Source of the DNA: Larix kaempferi
Taxonomy: Eukaryota; Streptophyta; Pinopsida; Pinales; Pinaceae
Assembly: GCA_027924585.1 (NCBI GenBank)
Contig: BSBM01000994.1
Location: 8,625,001-8,689,000 of the forward strand
Length of the DNA stretch: 64,000 nucleotides
Direction of reading: 5' to 3'
The first letter of the stretch is position 1. The number at the start of each line of letters is the position of its first letter. The position numbers and the translations under genes were made by a program. This document shows, in pieces, positions 10,780 to 22,485 of this stretch. Below the pieces are notes generated by a model. The model was not told the DNA's origin and searched no databases. It saw nothing but the letters and a program-made list of their open reading frames with translations.

Positions 10780-13640
10780 TGTTGGTGTCCATTTTTTCAC
10801 TATTTTTTATCATCAAATCTATTTTGACTGGCGTTAATTTCACTATTTTTGATATATTAAATTATTCTTTTAGCCATTCAGCCCATCAAATAGACCAGGT
10901 ATGCATGTGTTCGTTTATCATATAAATTTTGGTCAAATCTTGTTATATTACGATTTCTTAATGATTAAATTAACAATTCTAGTCATGCATGGCATCGAGT
11001 TTTGATTTACAGGTTGTGGTTTCTCAAACGACCCTTCATTAAGACCACATGTTTATATTGCTTAAGCTTAGCCGCATTCAACTCGTCGTTCAGCCTCGCA
11101 TTCATTCTGTGAAATCCACGGTTGGTATGTTTTGGGCCACTAAAGACAAAAACGAGTACGTGGGTTCTGTTAGCCACACAGTGGTGATGGTTAATGAGTT
11201 GTTGTTCTAGAAGATTCGTCCCTATGCTCGCTAAGCTCGATAGCACACCATGCTTCCACGTCAACACTCCAACACGCCGATTCTCTTGCGCATTCAACCT
11301 GGAATCACGCACACCCATTCACGTTGGTGTTCTGGAAGAAGCCCGTCCATCCACGCTCATCCTGCCAACACAATGCTTCACCCACGTAAATGCTCCAGCA
11401 GGCCTCTCCTTCGTTCGTTCAGTTCGCCATCGCACTACCTCTCTGTCCATGTCAAAGGAAGGTCGACGCTACAGCTCCCTCGTGAAGGAATCGGCCCCTT
11501 GAATCCTGGAGGATGCTCCCTATGTTGTCACACACCATTCAAAGCAACCGGTTATTCATAAACACCTATGTTATTAGATAGGTCAATTCTATCGACCCTC
11601 TCATCCATTGTAAAATGTATAAATAGACACTTGTAGACAGAAACAGAGTTAGCTTGTAGCTGAAGAAGATCATCAGATTAGTAGATAGTTCGTAGGATTT
11701 GCAAGCAGATAGCAGACATTTTGTAATTTTCTCAAGTTAATGGAATTTCCAGTTTGTTGATATTCTGAGTAGCTAAATCAATTTCGTTTTCCATCTCTGA
11801 TAGTTGGGAAGGGCCCCTCATCAACCGGAGGTTTTGTCTTTGTTTTCTGCATTTTCTTTTCTGCAAATAGTTAGTTTATTTTCCTGTATATGTAATTAAT
11901 TTCGTTTTCATGTATATGATATTTCTTTCTTCTCTATAATTTATATTGTGTAGCTAACATAGTTTGTGTTTACAGAAGTAGCAAATGGTCGACCAACAGT
12001 ATAGTTTGATAGTTTCATTTCAATCTTTTATAATTAGATAGTTTGTTTTTTCTAACCTCCTGCAATTAGATAGAACTAGTTAGTTGTTGTTTCCAGCTTT
12101 GTTACTAGTTAGAATTAGTTTAATTAGTTTCTCCTCTGTAGCTATAGGTTAATTCTCTTCTCTCATCTCAATCTTGCTTTAGTATAGAATATGAATAGTT
12201 TATCTATCCAACCATGATTAGAATAGGCTGCTCTCTATTATCTTAGCTTCTCATTGATTCCTTTGCATTGTAGATTCATCTGCATTCACCAGCTGACGTC
12301 AAGATCATCAAAACTCTCCTTTTCCTTAGTTTAATTCGTTTTTCCTCCATTCAGACTGTCGTTCGGATGGGCATTCGGATCGTCATTTGGATTTTCACTC
12401 TTTTTGCGTTGTTTTATGCTTATTTCGAATTCAGTTTCTTAGTTTTCTTTACTGTAATCTTTACTGCTCTTAATTAGTCTTCTCAACCATAATTAGGCCC
12501 TTGTTTTACATTCCATAAAGTTTTAATTCAAGTCTTGTTATTATTCTTAGTTTGCTTTAACTATCTTTTCAATTATGTCTTTCATATTTATCTTGCTAAC
12601 ATGTTGTTGTTTCAGAATTTATCAGTCTTATTCCTAGCCCAGTTTATTACATGCTCTTAAGATGTAGTTAGAATAGAGTCAATAATTCCATTCTTCAAGT
12701 GTTCTAGTTTTGATAATTTTCTTCATTAAGATTAGGATCAGTTTCTTATTTCGATAAATAATGAATATGTTAATGGAATAGAATTTGGATTTGGAAATTA
12801 ATATCTTTATCAAGTTTTCTACTTGTTTCTAAATTAATATCTTTATCAAGTTTTCTAGTTTCTAAATTAATATCTTTATCAAGTTTTCTACTTGCTTCCA
12901 AATCAAGTTCAAAAGTAAATATCTTTATTAAAGTTTTCTACTTGCTTCTAGTTTTCATTAGTTTTATATTATTATTTTGCTTATGGATAGTAGATAGATC
13001 AGAATGTTTAAAGTTAACTGTAATTTGTCTCTTTGTAGTTTACATCTTTTTGTTGAAGTTAGACTAGTTTTACTTCCATTTTTTTTTTGCTATTACATTT
13101 GAAAGCCATTATGATACACTCACTCTGGTTCCTGTTACATGGGAATAGATATTTTTCTTGAATTAGTTGTTGAAATTATTTAATAGTTTTAATTTGTCAG
13201 CATAGCTTTCTACTTATGTAATTTGTTATCAAATTAATCCATTTCATAGATAGGTCTTTAATTTGTTTACAGTTGTTTTCTAATTCTTAGAATAGAATAT
13301 GAAATTGTATAGTTTCCATTTTCATAGTCAGTAGTATGCTTTTCAATTAGTTTTCATTATTCAATTATAAGATAGAGTAGTATGATTTGTTAATATTCTA
13401 GTTTACCTGTTTAACTAAGTTTGATTTAGTTCTTTTATTGTTTTCTGAAGTTTGACTCGGTTTTTCATTTTGAAAGATATTTCGATCTTTTCTTTATTAA
13501 ATATTTTTAAGGTCTAACAAGCCGAAAATCTTAGGTACCATTCTACCTTAGCATATACTTTTCCTCAACTCTAAGATTACCAACCCCGGTCGATAATTAA
13601 ATATTAGGTGTTTTCTTTGAGATAGCTCACACACCCAACA
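10780..13640 (+). repeat. 5' LTR of the Athila-like element, 2861 bp
   Basis: It starts TGTTGGTGTCC and ends CACCCAACA, three bases before the PBS. It aligns along its full length with 22013-26272 once two insertions there are removed. A TATA box (TATAAATA, 11618-11625) marks the likely transcription start region. An internal 33-36 bp tandem repeat (TTAATATCTTTATCAAG) starts at 12798, 12834 and 12867 and is also present in the 3' LTR near 25430-25530. Short ORFs at 11194-11561 recur in the 3' LTR only because the LTR is duplicated. Confidence 0.95.
11618..11625 (+). promoter_or_regulatory. TATA box of the Athila-like LTR promoter
   Basis: TATAAATA lies in a CATTGTAAAATG context that is kept in the 3' LTR at 23625-23632. 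Conservation in both LTRs and a mid-LTR position support its role as the element's RNA polymerase II promoter. Confidence 0.7.
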
Positions 13641-13643
13641 TTT

Positions 13644-13661
13644 TGGCGCCGTTGTCGGGGA
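13644..13661 (+). other. Primer-binding site, tRNA-Asp type
   Basis: TGGCGCCGTTGTCGGGGA differs by one base from the TGGCGCCGTTGCCGGGGA used by Athila and related plant Gypsy elements. It lies three bases after the LTR end. Confidence 0.9.
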
Positions 13662-13880
13662 GTTGTAGAAGACAGGTAGAATTCAGTTGTAGAAGATAGG
13701 TAGAATTCAGTCATAGATAAGTAAAACTCCTTTTTAATTTTATTCTTTGGAAAATAGGCTGGTGGCGGGTGAGCGGTAAGACGAGAGGTAAGAACCTGCG
13801 CATCTGTTATAACATGCATCCCCAAAACCTAGCAATATTACTTATGCAGTTAGAACTTATTTCAGTTATAATTTGTTTTC

Positions 13881-14477
13881 ATGAATAGGTCTAGAGATTC
13901 ACAAGGTAGATTTATTAATAGAGATTCACAAGGTAGATTTATTAAAACTAGTTCCCTTACTAAAATTCCTACTAACCTATACGGGGGGCGTGCCACCCCA
14001 ACTACTAACTCAACAGAAAGGTATCGGAAGACACCTAAAGGGGATAGTCCTACTTGGAAAGCCAAGGAAATCCTTTCTGGAAATCAATTAGGGGAAAACA
14101 TAGGGACATCAGAACAGTCTGTTCATAAAGAAATTCCACTAGAAGAACCTCAAGCTCATATTGAGACTGAACTTAGACAAGAGGAAACTCAAAAGGATAA
14201 AACTTCAAGACCTCTCAACTCTCTGTTAGTCCAAAAACCCAAAGACACTACTTTTTCAATAGTAGGTGGTCCAAACTTGGTAGATTTTGTTGATCCTGCA
14301 CAAGTAGACGCTCTTTTTGAGAGTTCTGTGAACATATTTATTTCAAAGATTGATACAACAACAGTAGGACCTCCAAATATGGATTCCCATGTAGTTGATA
14401 ATTCTCCTCCTAAAAAGCAGAATACCCTTCCTGAAACAGAACGTTGGGACATCCCATATTCACTAAGAAAGGGGTAG
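13881..14477 (+). pseudogene. Athila-like gag N-terminal extension
   Basis: This 198-residue ORF opens shortly after the PBS. It begins with two copies of RDSQGRFI, from a short tandem DNA duplication at about 13892-13940. The rest is a low-complexity, charged linker ending ERWDIPYSLRKG, without a recognised fold. It ends at a TAG in front of the capsid region at 14619. It is probably the N-terminal part of gag, now separated from the capsid part by stops. Confidence 0.6.
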
Positions 14478-14618
14478 CCTAGATTTTCTCTCTTTGGCAA
14501 TAGAATCTTCATGGGCGACGAAAATGAAGATCGTGTCTGACAAGATGAAGAAGATGGAGAAGTTAGAACTGAAGGTACCTTCGGGTTCCCTATCTTAGAC
14601 ACTGCACAAGATGTTACT

Positions 14619-15700
14619 ATGAAGAACATCCGTCCCTCCTCACTACCAACCTTTTATGGGAAGAGTACTGAGGATCTAGACACATTTTTATTCGAGTTTG
14701 ACATTTTGTGTAGGAGTTATAATTACCTACAAGATGGCCAAAAGCTAAAACTCTTTCCTGCCACATTAAAACATTCTTCTCTTCGATGGTTCATGGGATT
14801 AGGAGAATCTAGTATTAGAACTTGGGAAGACATGAAGAATGCACTTCTTCGGAAATATCAGGATTACTGTAGACCTAAGGACTCTTGCAATGATATTTTT
14901 AAAATTCAACAACTTGAAGATGAGAGCTTAGAAGACTATCTCGAGAGATTTAACTATGTGTTACATAAGTCCAAGTATAGTGATATTCGAGAAGATGCAG
15001 TAAGAACACTCTTCCTCAAGGGAATCTCAGAAGAATTCTTAGATAACCTTAAACTCATGGCAGCAAGAGACATTTCTCATAAGTATTTTACAGAGATTTG
15101 TGAACTATGTAGGAATTACTCTAGGAGCAGAGGGAAAGGTGGAAGACACTTTCGAGAATCTTATGCTAGGAATCCGAAAGGAAACACATCCGGTCCTGGT
15201 GGAGTTACAAGGGTAGAAATGGGAAACCTATTGGAAAATTTCAAAACAGATATTTTAGGAGCCATGGGTTCTCAATTAGATGCACTACAAGCTAAAAAGA
15301 GACAAGATGAAGAGCGTGCATCAATGAGTGTTTTCTTTCCTAGGTGTAGAACTAAACATCCTCAAGAAGAACATCCAGAAGAACAGAAGAACATCCAACC
15401 AATGATTGTCCATTGTTGCCTAGATTACAAGCTATGTATAAGAGTGGAAATTGTGTTGAAATATCTAGGAGGCCTTGGCAACCTGGAGATCAACCATCGT
15501 ATCAAGATTCATCACAAATTCCATCTTATTACTATCCTTATCAGCCTCCTCAACAATGGAATACTTCAGGTTGGAAAAGTTGGCCACCGCAGTACCCTCC
15601 TCAGAATGCTCAATAACAGTAATGGCCACATGGATGGAGAGGGAAAGCTTATGCTCAAACACCTCCTCCTATGCCTAACTATCCTTACCCACCTAATATT
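14619..15700 (+). pseudogene. Athila-like gag capsid region
   Basis: The ORF from 14619 contains the plant Gypsy gag capsid pattern: PTFYGKSTEDLDTFLFEFD, KLFPATLKHSSLRWFMGL, TWEDMKNALLRKYQDY and EDESLEDYLERFNYVLHKS, then FLKGISEEFLDNL. Capsid forms the virus-like particle that carries element RNA. Around residue 240 (FPRCRTKHPQEE) the sequence is about to reach the nucleocapsid, but a frameshift follows: the true continuation is in another frame at 15413-15616 (LPRLQAMYKSG, then a Pro/Gln-rich tail). The zinc knuckle expected at that junction is missing. Confidence 0.85.
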
Positions 15701-15772
15701 CAGCAACTTTCGCCTGGATTTGTATCTCCTTCATTACCCCCTATCCCGAATCAACGTCACCATTTCTAGAAC

Positions 15773-16807
15773 ATGAATCCTCCAAGACCCACAATCTTAC
15801 CTGCACAACCGATACTGAATCCTAACAACAAACCAACCCAAGCTCTTAATAGCATTGGGTTGTTACCTCTTCCATCATATGTCATTTCAACCACGCCAAT
15901 ACATGAGATACAACTGCAGTCTGGAAGAGTTTTGCAAGATAAGCCCAAGTCATCAGTTATTATTCAAGAAGAGAATGAAGAAGACATACATAGTGAAGTT
16001 TTGAATGATGCCATTCTTGAAGATGTGATTGTTTCTAAATCTTCAGCACACAACCATCCACACAAAGAATTGATTCCAAGGGAAAAGTCACCTCCATATC
16101 CAGAGCGTCTAGTAATAGAAAAACCTGTAACTCATCCAGAGTACGATATCATTAATGAATTGAAAAATATTTGCATTAAGATCCCTTTGTTACAAGCCAT
16201 TAAGGATATTCCAATCTATAGTAAGGTAATAAAGGAACTCTGTATTAAGAGACCGGGAAGGAAACAAAAATACCCTCCGACGATTCATGTAATTGGGGAA
16301 ATATCAGATTGCATAGCAAACCAACCTAGAATACCAAAGTATTCAAACCCAGGAAACCCTATGGTGATTGTTATCATCAATAACATCGCCATAGGGAACA
16401 CACTTATTGATCTAGGAGCTGCTATCAATTTGATGAGTGCCACAGTTTTAGAAACTCTCAATTTAGGACCATTCCTTCGCCCTACCCCAACAATGCTAGA
16501 ATTAGCAGATTGTACTATGGTGTAACCTATTGGGATCTTAGATGACAACACTGTATCAGTAGCCTCATGGGAATATCCCGTGGACTTCATGGTCATTGAA
16601 TCAAAATACCTTTCCAAAGGTCACCCTATTATTTTGGGAAGACCTTGGTTGGCTACTGCCATTGCATTTATAGGATGCAGGGATGGAGAGATGATTATCT
16701 CTGATGGGTTATCTACAAGAAAACTAGCTCTATACCCACCAGCTCAGCCAATAGCTGAAAACCTATTTTGGTTAGATTGTCCTTTTGGAGATGAGAACTT
16801 GGAATAA
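15773..16807 (+). pseudogene. Athila-like protease region
   Basis: Two open stretches in one region, 15773-16525 and 16580-16807, are separated by a TAA just after CTMV. The first is a Pro-rich linker containing IQLQSGRVL, then PGRKQKYPPTIHVIGEIS and the aspartic protease active site TLIDLGAAINLMS at about residues 213-225. The second continues WEYPVDFMVIES and IILGRPWLATA, the normal C-terminal protease motif. Protease cuts gag-pol into mature parts. The active-site Asp is present; the stop would truncate the enzyme. Confidence 0.88.
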
Positions 16808-16861
16808 CTTTCTCTTGTCAGTGATCTTTCTTGGGCACTTCAAGAGAAAAATACCGAGAAC

Positions 16862-17713
16862 ATGTTGAACCAATTTATCTCTTCCACAACATGTGTAGAT
16901 TTTCCTCAATCTTTTTCCCAATTTGACCAGATCTTTGGATATGAATTCCAAGAAAACATGAGCCTCTCAACATTCACAAGTACAACCTGTGTCTTCATAA
17001 TCGAAGAAAACCTAGGATCCTATACCATTCCGTGTGAGGTTAGTACCGAAAAATTTCTACATATAAATGCAGGTTTAGATGAGAGTCAACAAAAACAATT
17101 ACTAAAAGTTCTCAAGAGTCATACTGGAGCATTTGCATGGGAGTATACCGATATGAAAGGTATACACCTAGATACCTGTATCCATCACATTTACACAAAC
17201 TCGAACATACCTCCTGTTAGGCAGCCCCAGAGAAGAATGAACCCAACACTAAAGGATATAGTAAAGGATGAATTACAAAAACTCCTTAACGTTGGATTCA
17301 TTTACCCAATTTCTAACAGCAAATGGATTTCTCCTCTGGTGGTAGTTCCAAAGAAAGTCACAGGGAAATGGCGTATCTGTGTTAACTTTCGAGAAATGAA
17401 CAAGGCCACTCTTTAGGACTACTTCCCTTTGCCTTTCATCGATCAGGTGTTAGACACCTTATCAGGGAAACAATATTTCTCATTCCTTGATGGGTATAGT
17501 GGATACAATCAAATATTGATAGCGCTTGAGGATCAAGACAAGACAACCTTTACTTGCTCTTGGGGGACGTATGCCTACCGAGTGTTACCATTTGGCCTAT
17601 GTAATGCACCTGCTACTTTCCAGTGTGTAGTTCTAGGAATCTTTGTTGACCTCATACACAACTGTGTAGAAGTTTATATGGATGATTTTATAGTTTATGG
17701 TAACACCTTCTAG
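16862..17713 (+). pseudogene. Athila-like reverse transcriptase, N-terminal two thirds
   Basis: The ORF 16862-17416 carries the pre-RT linker with FAWEYTDMKGI, the HHIYTNSNIPPVRQPQRRMNP entry region, the ISPLVVVPKK motif and WRICVNFREMNKATL. After one TAG the same domain resumes at 17429 with LPFIDQVLDTLSG, FLDGYSGYNQI, YRVLPFGLCNAPATF and the catalytic box VYMDDFIVYG. The catalytic residues are present. The reading then fails: the thumb, the RNase H and most of integrase are gone, because the sequence jumps within about 60 bases into the integrase tail. Confidence 0.92.
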
Positions 17714-17749
17714 GAAGCCCTTGATAACCTCGAAACAGTTCTTAATACA

Positions 17750-18083
17750 AAATCAATGTAAAAAATGGCATGATAGATACATTAAACAAAAACAATTCAA
17801 AATTGGAGACTGGGCACTACTTTTTGATTCAAGATACAAAAATTTTAAAGGTAAATTAACTACTCGTTGGATGGGTTCATATGAAATTGTCATAGCCTTT
17901 GATAATGGATCCGTTAAAATTAAGACAATTGATGATTCACAAGTTTCTTTTGTTGTAAATGGACATAGACTTAGACTTTATTATCAACCAATTTCTAAAC
18001 AATATTTTGTGCAGAATGCCTTGCAACAGGAAGAAATGGAACTGGTAGAAGAGGAAGTCATTCCTCCTCCTCCTAGTCCTTGA
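17750..18083 (+). pseudogene. Athila-like integrase C-terminal domain
   Basis: The open stretch from about 17750 reads KKWHDRYIKQKQFKIGDWAL, then SRYKNFKGKLTTRWMGSYEI and RLRLYYQP, ending in a Pro run and a stop at 18081-18083. This is the DNA-binding tail found after the D,D-35-E core in Gypsy integrases (GDWALLFDSR, GKL..RW.G.Y motifs). The core is absent, so this piece marks the far side of the internal deletion. The same tail occurs on the minus strand at 29735-30081 in a related relic. Confidence 0.88.
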
Positions 18084-18931
18084 ATAATTTTGGGTTATCT
18101 TCTTTTGTATATATATAAACATGTTTTTGATTTTCAATAATAATGAGTCTTTTCTAACAACTGATTACATTCTTCTTTTTACAGGAAATCTATTATGATC
18201 AGTTTGTAAAATATTGTCAATAAAACAAGAAGACTCTTTTTCCTTTCGAAAATTTTACATGACTTGTTTTGTACATATGCTTTGTTTTGAATAAAAAATT
18301 GAATCATCTGACAAGTGGTTTTGCAGCTTATCACAAGAACCCTATCTTTGTAATCAGCTCATGTGATATTATGCGAAAAGGGAAGTGCTCTAAAAATAAA
18401 TACTTATAGTTCTCCCTTTCCTTCGGTTACTGTTAGAATTGAAAATTTATAGTGAAAAGATAAAGCATTCTTGATATCATTTATAACCACTTTATTTTAT
18501 GATTCTGTATATGGTATTTGATTCAGACATGCACAATTCTGATTTATCATTAGAACAATTGTTTAAAAGACCTACTTCAATTAGTATGATCTCCACAAAA
18601 CTCCATCTTACACCTATGGACTGCTAGTTCATCCTAAACTCGTTATCAAAACTTGTCTCTAAAGAACCTTTAAAAGGTAGCCTAAAAATGGGTGATATTT
18701 TCTATTTTGTGGGGAACATTACTGACCTTTTATGAAGAAGATATACTTTGAAGTCAAAGAACAACTTTAGGTTATTATCTTTTGGCATGATCTGTAATTT
18801 AGGCCATTATAAATAAAGTTACTCATAAGGTTTGTGCTAAATTTTGAATTATGTGTTTAACAGGCTTAGCACACTCTAGTGCCAACCGGATTCCTTACAA
18901 AAAAATTATATATATATATATATACGAAGCA

Positions 18932-19125
18932 AACCCACCGGGGTACTGAATAGGCCTGTTGGCAGCGGGTCCATGCTAAGTAAAATCTTAAACAAAGAAG
19001 CTCGGTAAATACAAGTAAACCCATCAAGGTACTGAATAGGCTCGCTGGCAGCGGGGCTATGCTTGCATGGTACCAAGATAAACCCACCGGGGTACTGAAC
19101 AGGCCTGTTGGCAGTGGGTCAATAT
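18932..19125. repeat. Three diverged copies of a roughly 45-bp block
   Basis: AACCCACCGGGGTACTGAA starts at 18932 and recurs in modified form at 19018 and 19081, each followed by TAGGC or CAGGC and a GTTGGCAG(C/T)GGG-type end. Spacings are 86 and 63 bases, so the copies are diverged and unequally spaced. Confidence 0.85.
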
Positions 19126-19636
19126 CAGGAAAAAGAGGTTTGGTTAATGCATTGCTATTCACATAACTCATAAAAACCTGAGTATACAAATATATGTTTA
19201 GGCCGATTATGTATACTATCATTAGATAATGGTTGTAAGTTGGACTTGGACACTGTCATCTAATTCAAACAATACCTAGGATATGATTATCCTAGAAATT
19301 GGACCCATAATTATAGTAGATCTCACAAATTTTATGGTGAACCTTATTTATACTCTTTGGATGATAAGATATCTTTACAATGAGTCATGGACGACTAGTT
19401 TTCCTATGGCATTTTTCGCATCTCTTACACTATAATTCTTCATATGGTATTTTAAGCACTGTTGTATTCTTTTTGATGAATGTACATATCTGAATCATCT
19501 ACATTTATTAGTTAATATTTCATTTCCTTATGAAAATTATCATAATATTTTTAAAAAAGCTATCTAGAAGACTTTCAATTGAATTTTTTTAATTTTAATT
19601 ATTTCCTCTTTTATGGCTTGAGGACACGCCATATTT

Positions 19637-19652
19637 TTGGTTTGGGGGAGAA
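19637..19652 (+). other. Internal polypurine-tract-like motif
   Basis: TTGGTTTGGGGGAGAA follows ACACGCCATATT, and closely resembles ACCTGGCATATCTCCGG then TTTGGGGGAA at the true polypurine tract (22000-22012). It lies about 2.4 kb upstream of the 3' LTR. It may be a second plus-strand priming site or a relic of a duplication. Confidence 0.45.
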
Positions 19653-20554
19653 GAGTAGAACTGTTCTTACTCTCTGAATATTTATAAAAAAAATATTTAT
19701 CTTTGATACAATGACAGGTGTTTTCAGGTTAATGCAAAAGCAGAAGAAAATTGATCTAATCAAAGATAAAAAGAGGAACACAACTAAAAGATACAGAAAA
19801 GCAAAGTTTATAACATCTTTTGTGCACTAACAACTTCAGAAATTCTTTGCAAAATCAGCTTTGGTCAGCATAAAAAATAAGATATTGTATAAACAAAAGT
19901 TTGTATGAAGGACTGAATGATGGGTTGAATGCTGATCCGAATGAGGCAAATAAACAACGTTTTGAATGGAGTGCTGAATGAAACCATAGCCTATAACAAC
20001 TTTATTGAATATGCCAAATTTGAAAATTATTGATAAATTTTATTGGCTAATTATGACAGGGATTAATCAAATGTCGATTTCACACATGGCTTCGTTCTCT
20101 TATCCATCTCGCCTCCATTAAACGAATGGATTATGCATCATTTTGAATCATTACATGACCGCCATTCGGTCTTACTTATCCTGTTGTACGATCTGCCACC
20201 ATATCAATCGAATCACGATCTCTCATGTGTAATCTATTTTCATTACATGAATTACATTCAACCTGTCCAAAGCTCGGCTTTGGACGTGGTTGATTATTCT
20301 CTAAACCACACGTATTCACTGGATTCACGCACCTCTACGTTGGCATTTAACTTAAGATCTTCGAATGATAGATGCGATCTTTTCAAGCATGCCAAGCCCT
20401 CATCCACTGTTATTCAAACAATCAAACGGACCTTAGTTTAAACTAGTGATCGCGTGAATTTCGCCTCAGTCTGTTCGCTCTTCATCTGAGCCGTGTCCTC
20501 TGCAAATTATTGTACCTCTCGTATCCATTTTGAATCCCCCATCCTCTGTTAGCA

Positions 20555-21949
20555 ATGCCTATTCATTATGAGCCTGGTAGCTACCAGGACCTCCTTCGCA
20601 TTTCTGAGTTTAAAGCCTGCCGTGAAGTGTTTTTGCGAGCAGGTTGGGAACCATTTCTCTGCCTTCTCCAAGGCCACGAGCACGAGATTTCATTACTGTT
20701 CTCCAAAGGTTTTGATGGAAAGACGGCCAAGGTTGGACACCTTGTTTTCTCGGTGACAAAAGAGTCAATAGCATTAGATACCAAGCTCCCGAGGGAAGGT
20801 GCCCGATGGAATAAGCATATTTTCCTTCCACGAAAGGACCATGAATTTTCCCTGAAGATCGATTTTCAACACGTTGCTGGTACCAAAGGTTTTCACAGAG
20901 AATGGATCAAATCGAAGTATTTAGATCTTCTAACCGTTATCATCCACTTAATCACTTTCGAGGGTAAGTTCATTGTCTTTAAAGCTTGCCATTTCAGGTT
21001 GTTAACTCATTTTGTCAACAGTTAGACCCTCAACTTCCCATTTTATTTCCTGAAGAGTTTGGAGAAGATGTCTAGTCAAGTTAGAAAAAATATAGTTAAC
21101 CCTTCTGGTAGTTTGTATCACCATTGTCTTGTTAAGCTTCTGATCATTCACCAGTTAGAAAAGAGAGGACAAACTTGGGATGATTTTGTTTCTGAGATAC
21201 TGAACCCTCATTTATCTACTGTCAAACCTTCCTCTTCTCAAGAAAATCATCATACCTAAGCAGAACCAAACACTAAACGTGTATGGTTTGATGACGATCC
21301 CTTAGGTGATTAGCACCTTGCCCAATCATCACCTTCTCCTGAACTTACTCTTGGTGACCCTACTTCGGAACCTCCACTTTTTTCAAAGCCCACTAAATCC
21401 ACAAGAACAAATTATGACCAGTCCATCAACCAGTCTTTCATTCAAACTGTCGTTCAGCCATCATGTTCAAATATCCAGTCGGACAATCATACCCTTGAAT
21501 CACCTCTCCTCACATTGTCCAATGCATCTACTCAAATGAGTGAAGTCTCTGCTGTTGAAAGTCCTCCTGCACACAACAAAGACACAATTCTTGAAGGTCA
21601 TACTATTGAGTGTGAAACATTTTCAAAAGAATTGAGTCTCCCAAAGAACCCTGAACATTATAAAGAACAACTCATTTTGACTCAACAGGAGATGGATAAG
21701 TTGATCCAAGTGATAGCATGATTGATAGAACATAATCAAAGCTATGTGGAGACAATTTATGAGCTTCATGAAGAAAACAAGGCACTGCATGCACATGTAA
21801 AATACATTGAATGCTTGGTCAACGCCAAAGCAGCATCCCATACTGCCCTGAAGATGAGATATAATTACTTAAAGGACCAATTCAAGAAGCTCGAGGACGA
21901 ATCTATATCTTCATCATCCATGTCGAAGGCAGCCGCTACCGCAGCTTAG
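20555..21949 (+). pseudogene. Accessory ORF in the env-like position
   Basis: This broken gene lies between pol and the 3' LTR. The first part (20555-21025, 156 residues) starts MPIHYEPGSYQDLLRISEF and includes FLRAGWEPFLCLLQGHEHEI, KGFDGKTAKVGHLVFSVTKE and LPREGARWNKHIFLP. The pattern F-x-V-T-x-E-x-I followed by LP-x-x-G-x-x-W is one I associate with unclassified plant retroelement ORFs and the plant mobile domain style, but I cannot name the family. After stops it continues at 21059-21259, becomes Ser/Pro-rich, and ends at 21722-21949 in a heptad-rich, coiled-coil-like segment (YELHEENKALHAHVKYIECL). I see no signal peptide or clear membrane anchor, so calling it an envelope protein is not justified. 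Confidence 0.6.
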
Positions 21950-21999
21950 CCTTCTTCCTAATTTCTCTCTGTCTTGCTCAATGGGACCTGGCATATCTC

Positions 22000-22012
22000 C
22001 GGTTTGGGGGAA
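22000..22012 (+). other. Polypurine tract of the Athila-like element
   Basis: GGTTTGGGGGAA immediately precedes the 3' LTR start at 22013. It primes plus-strand DNA synthesis in LTR elements. Confidence 0.85.
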
Positions 22013-22485
22013 TGTTGGTGTCCATTTTGTCACTATTTTTTATCATCAAATCTATTCTGAATGGCGTTAATTTCACTATTTTTTATATATTAAATTATCC
22101 TTTTAGCCATTTAGCCCATCAAACAGACCAGGTATGCATGTATTCGTTTATCATATAAATTTTGGTTAAATCTTGTTATATTACAATTTATTAATGATTA
22201 AATTAACAATTCTAGTCCTGCATGGCATCTAGTTTTGATTTACAGGCTGTGGTTTCTCAAACGACCCTTCATTCAGACTGCATGTTTATATTGCTTAAGC
22301 TCAGCCGCATTTAGCTCCTTATTCGGCCCGTGAAATCGACGGTTGGTATGTTTTGAGCCACTAAAGACAAAAACGGGTATGTGGGTTCTGTTAGCCACAC
22401 GGTGGTGATGGTTAATGAGCCGTTGTTCTAGAAGATTCATCCCTATTCTTGCCAATCTCAACAGCACACCATGCTTCCACGTCAA

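Larger units (their letters stand above)
18084..20554 (+). other. Spacer between pol and the accessory ORF
   Basis: This stretch of 2.5 kb holds no coding region I can support. It contains a (TA)n run at 18907-18924, a three-copy diverged repeat at 18932-19125 and an internal polypurine-like tract near 19641. Long 3' spacers are common in Athila-type elements. Confidence 0.6.

Noticed and set aside
11194-11561. ORFs in the Athila-like 5' LTR, with a matching ORF at 23285-23584
   Set aside because: They recur only because the LTR is duplicated. The two LTRs do not favour synonymous changes as far as I can see, and one copy is split by a solo LTR.
18866-19222. 118-codon minus ORF with repeated Pro-Thr-Gly-Leu segments
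   Set aside because: It is created by the three-copy DNA repeat at 18932-19125.
20133-20441. 102-codon ORF upstream of the accessory ORF
   Set aside because: No motif and no in-frame link to 20555; composition like the surrounding spacer.
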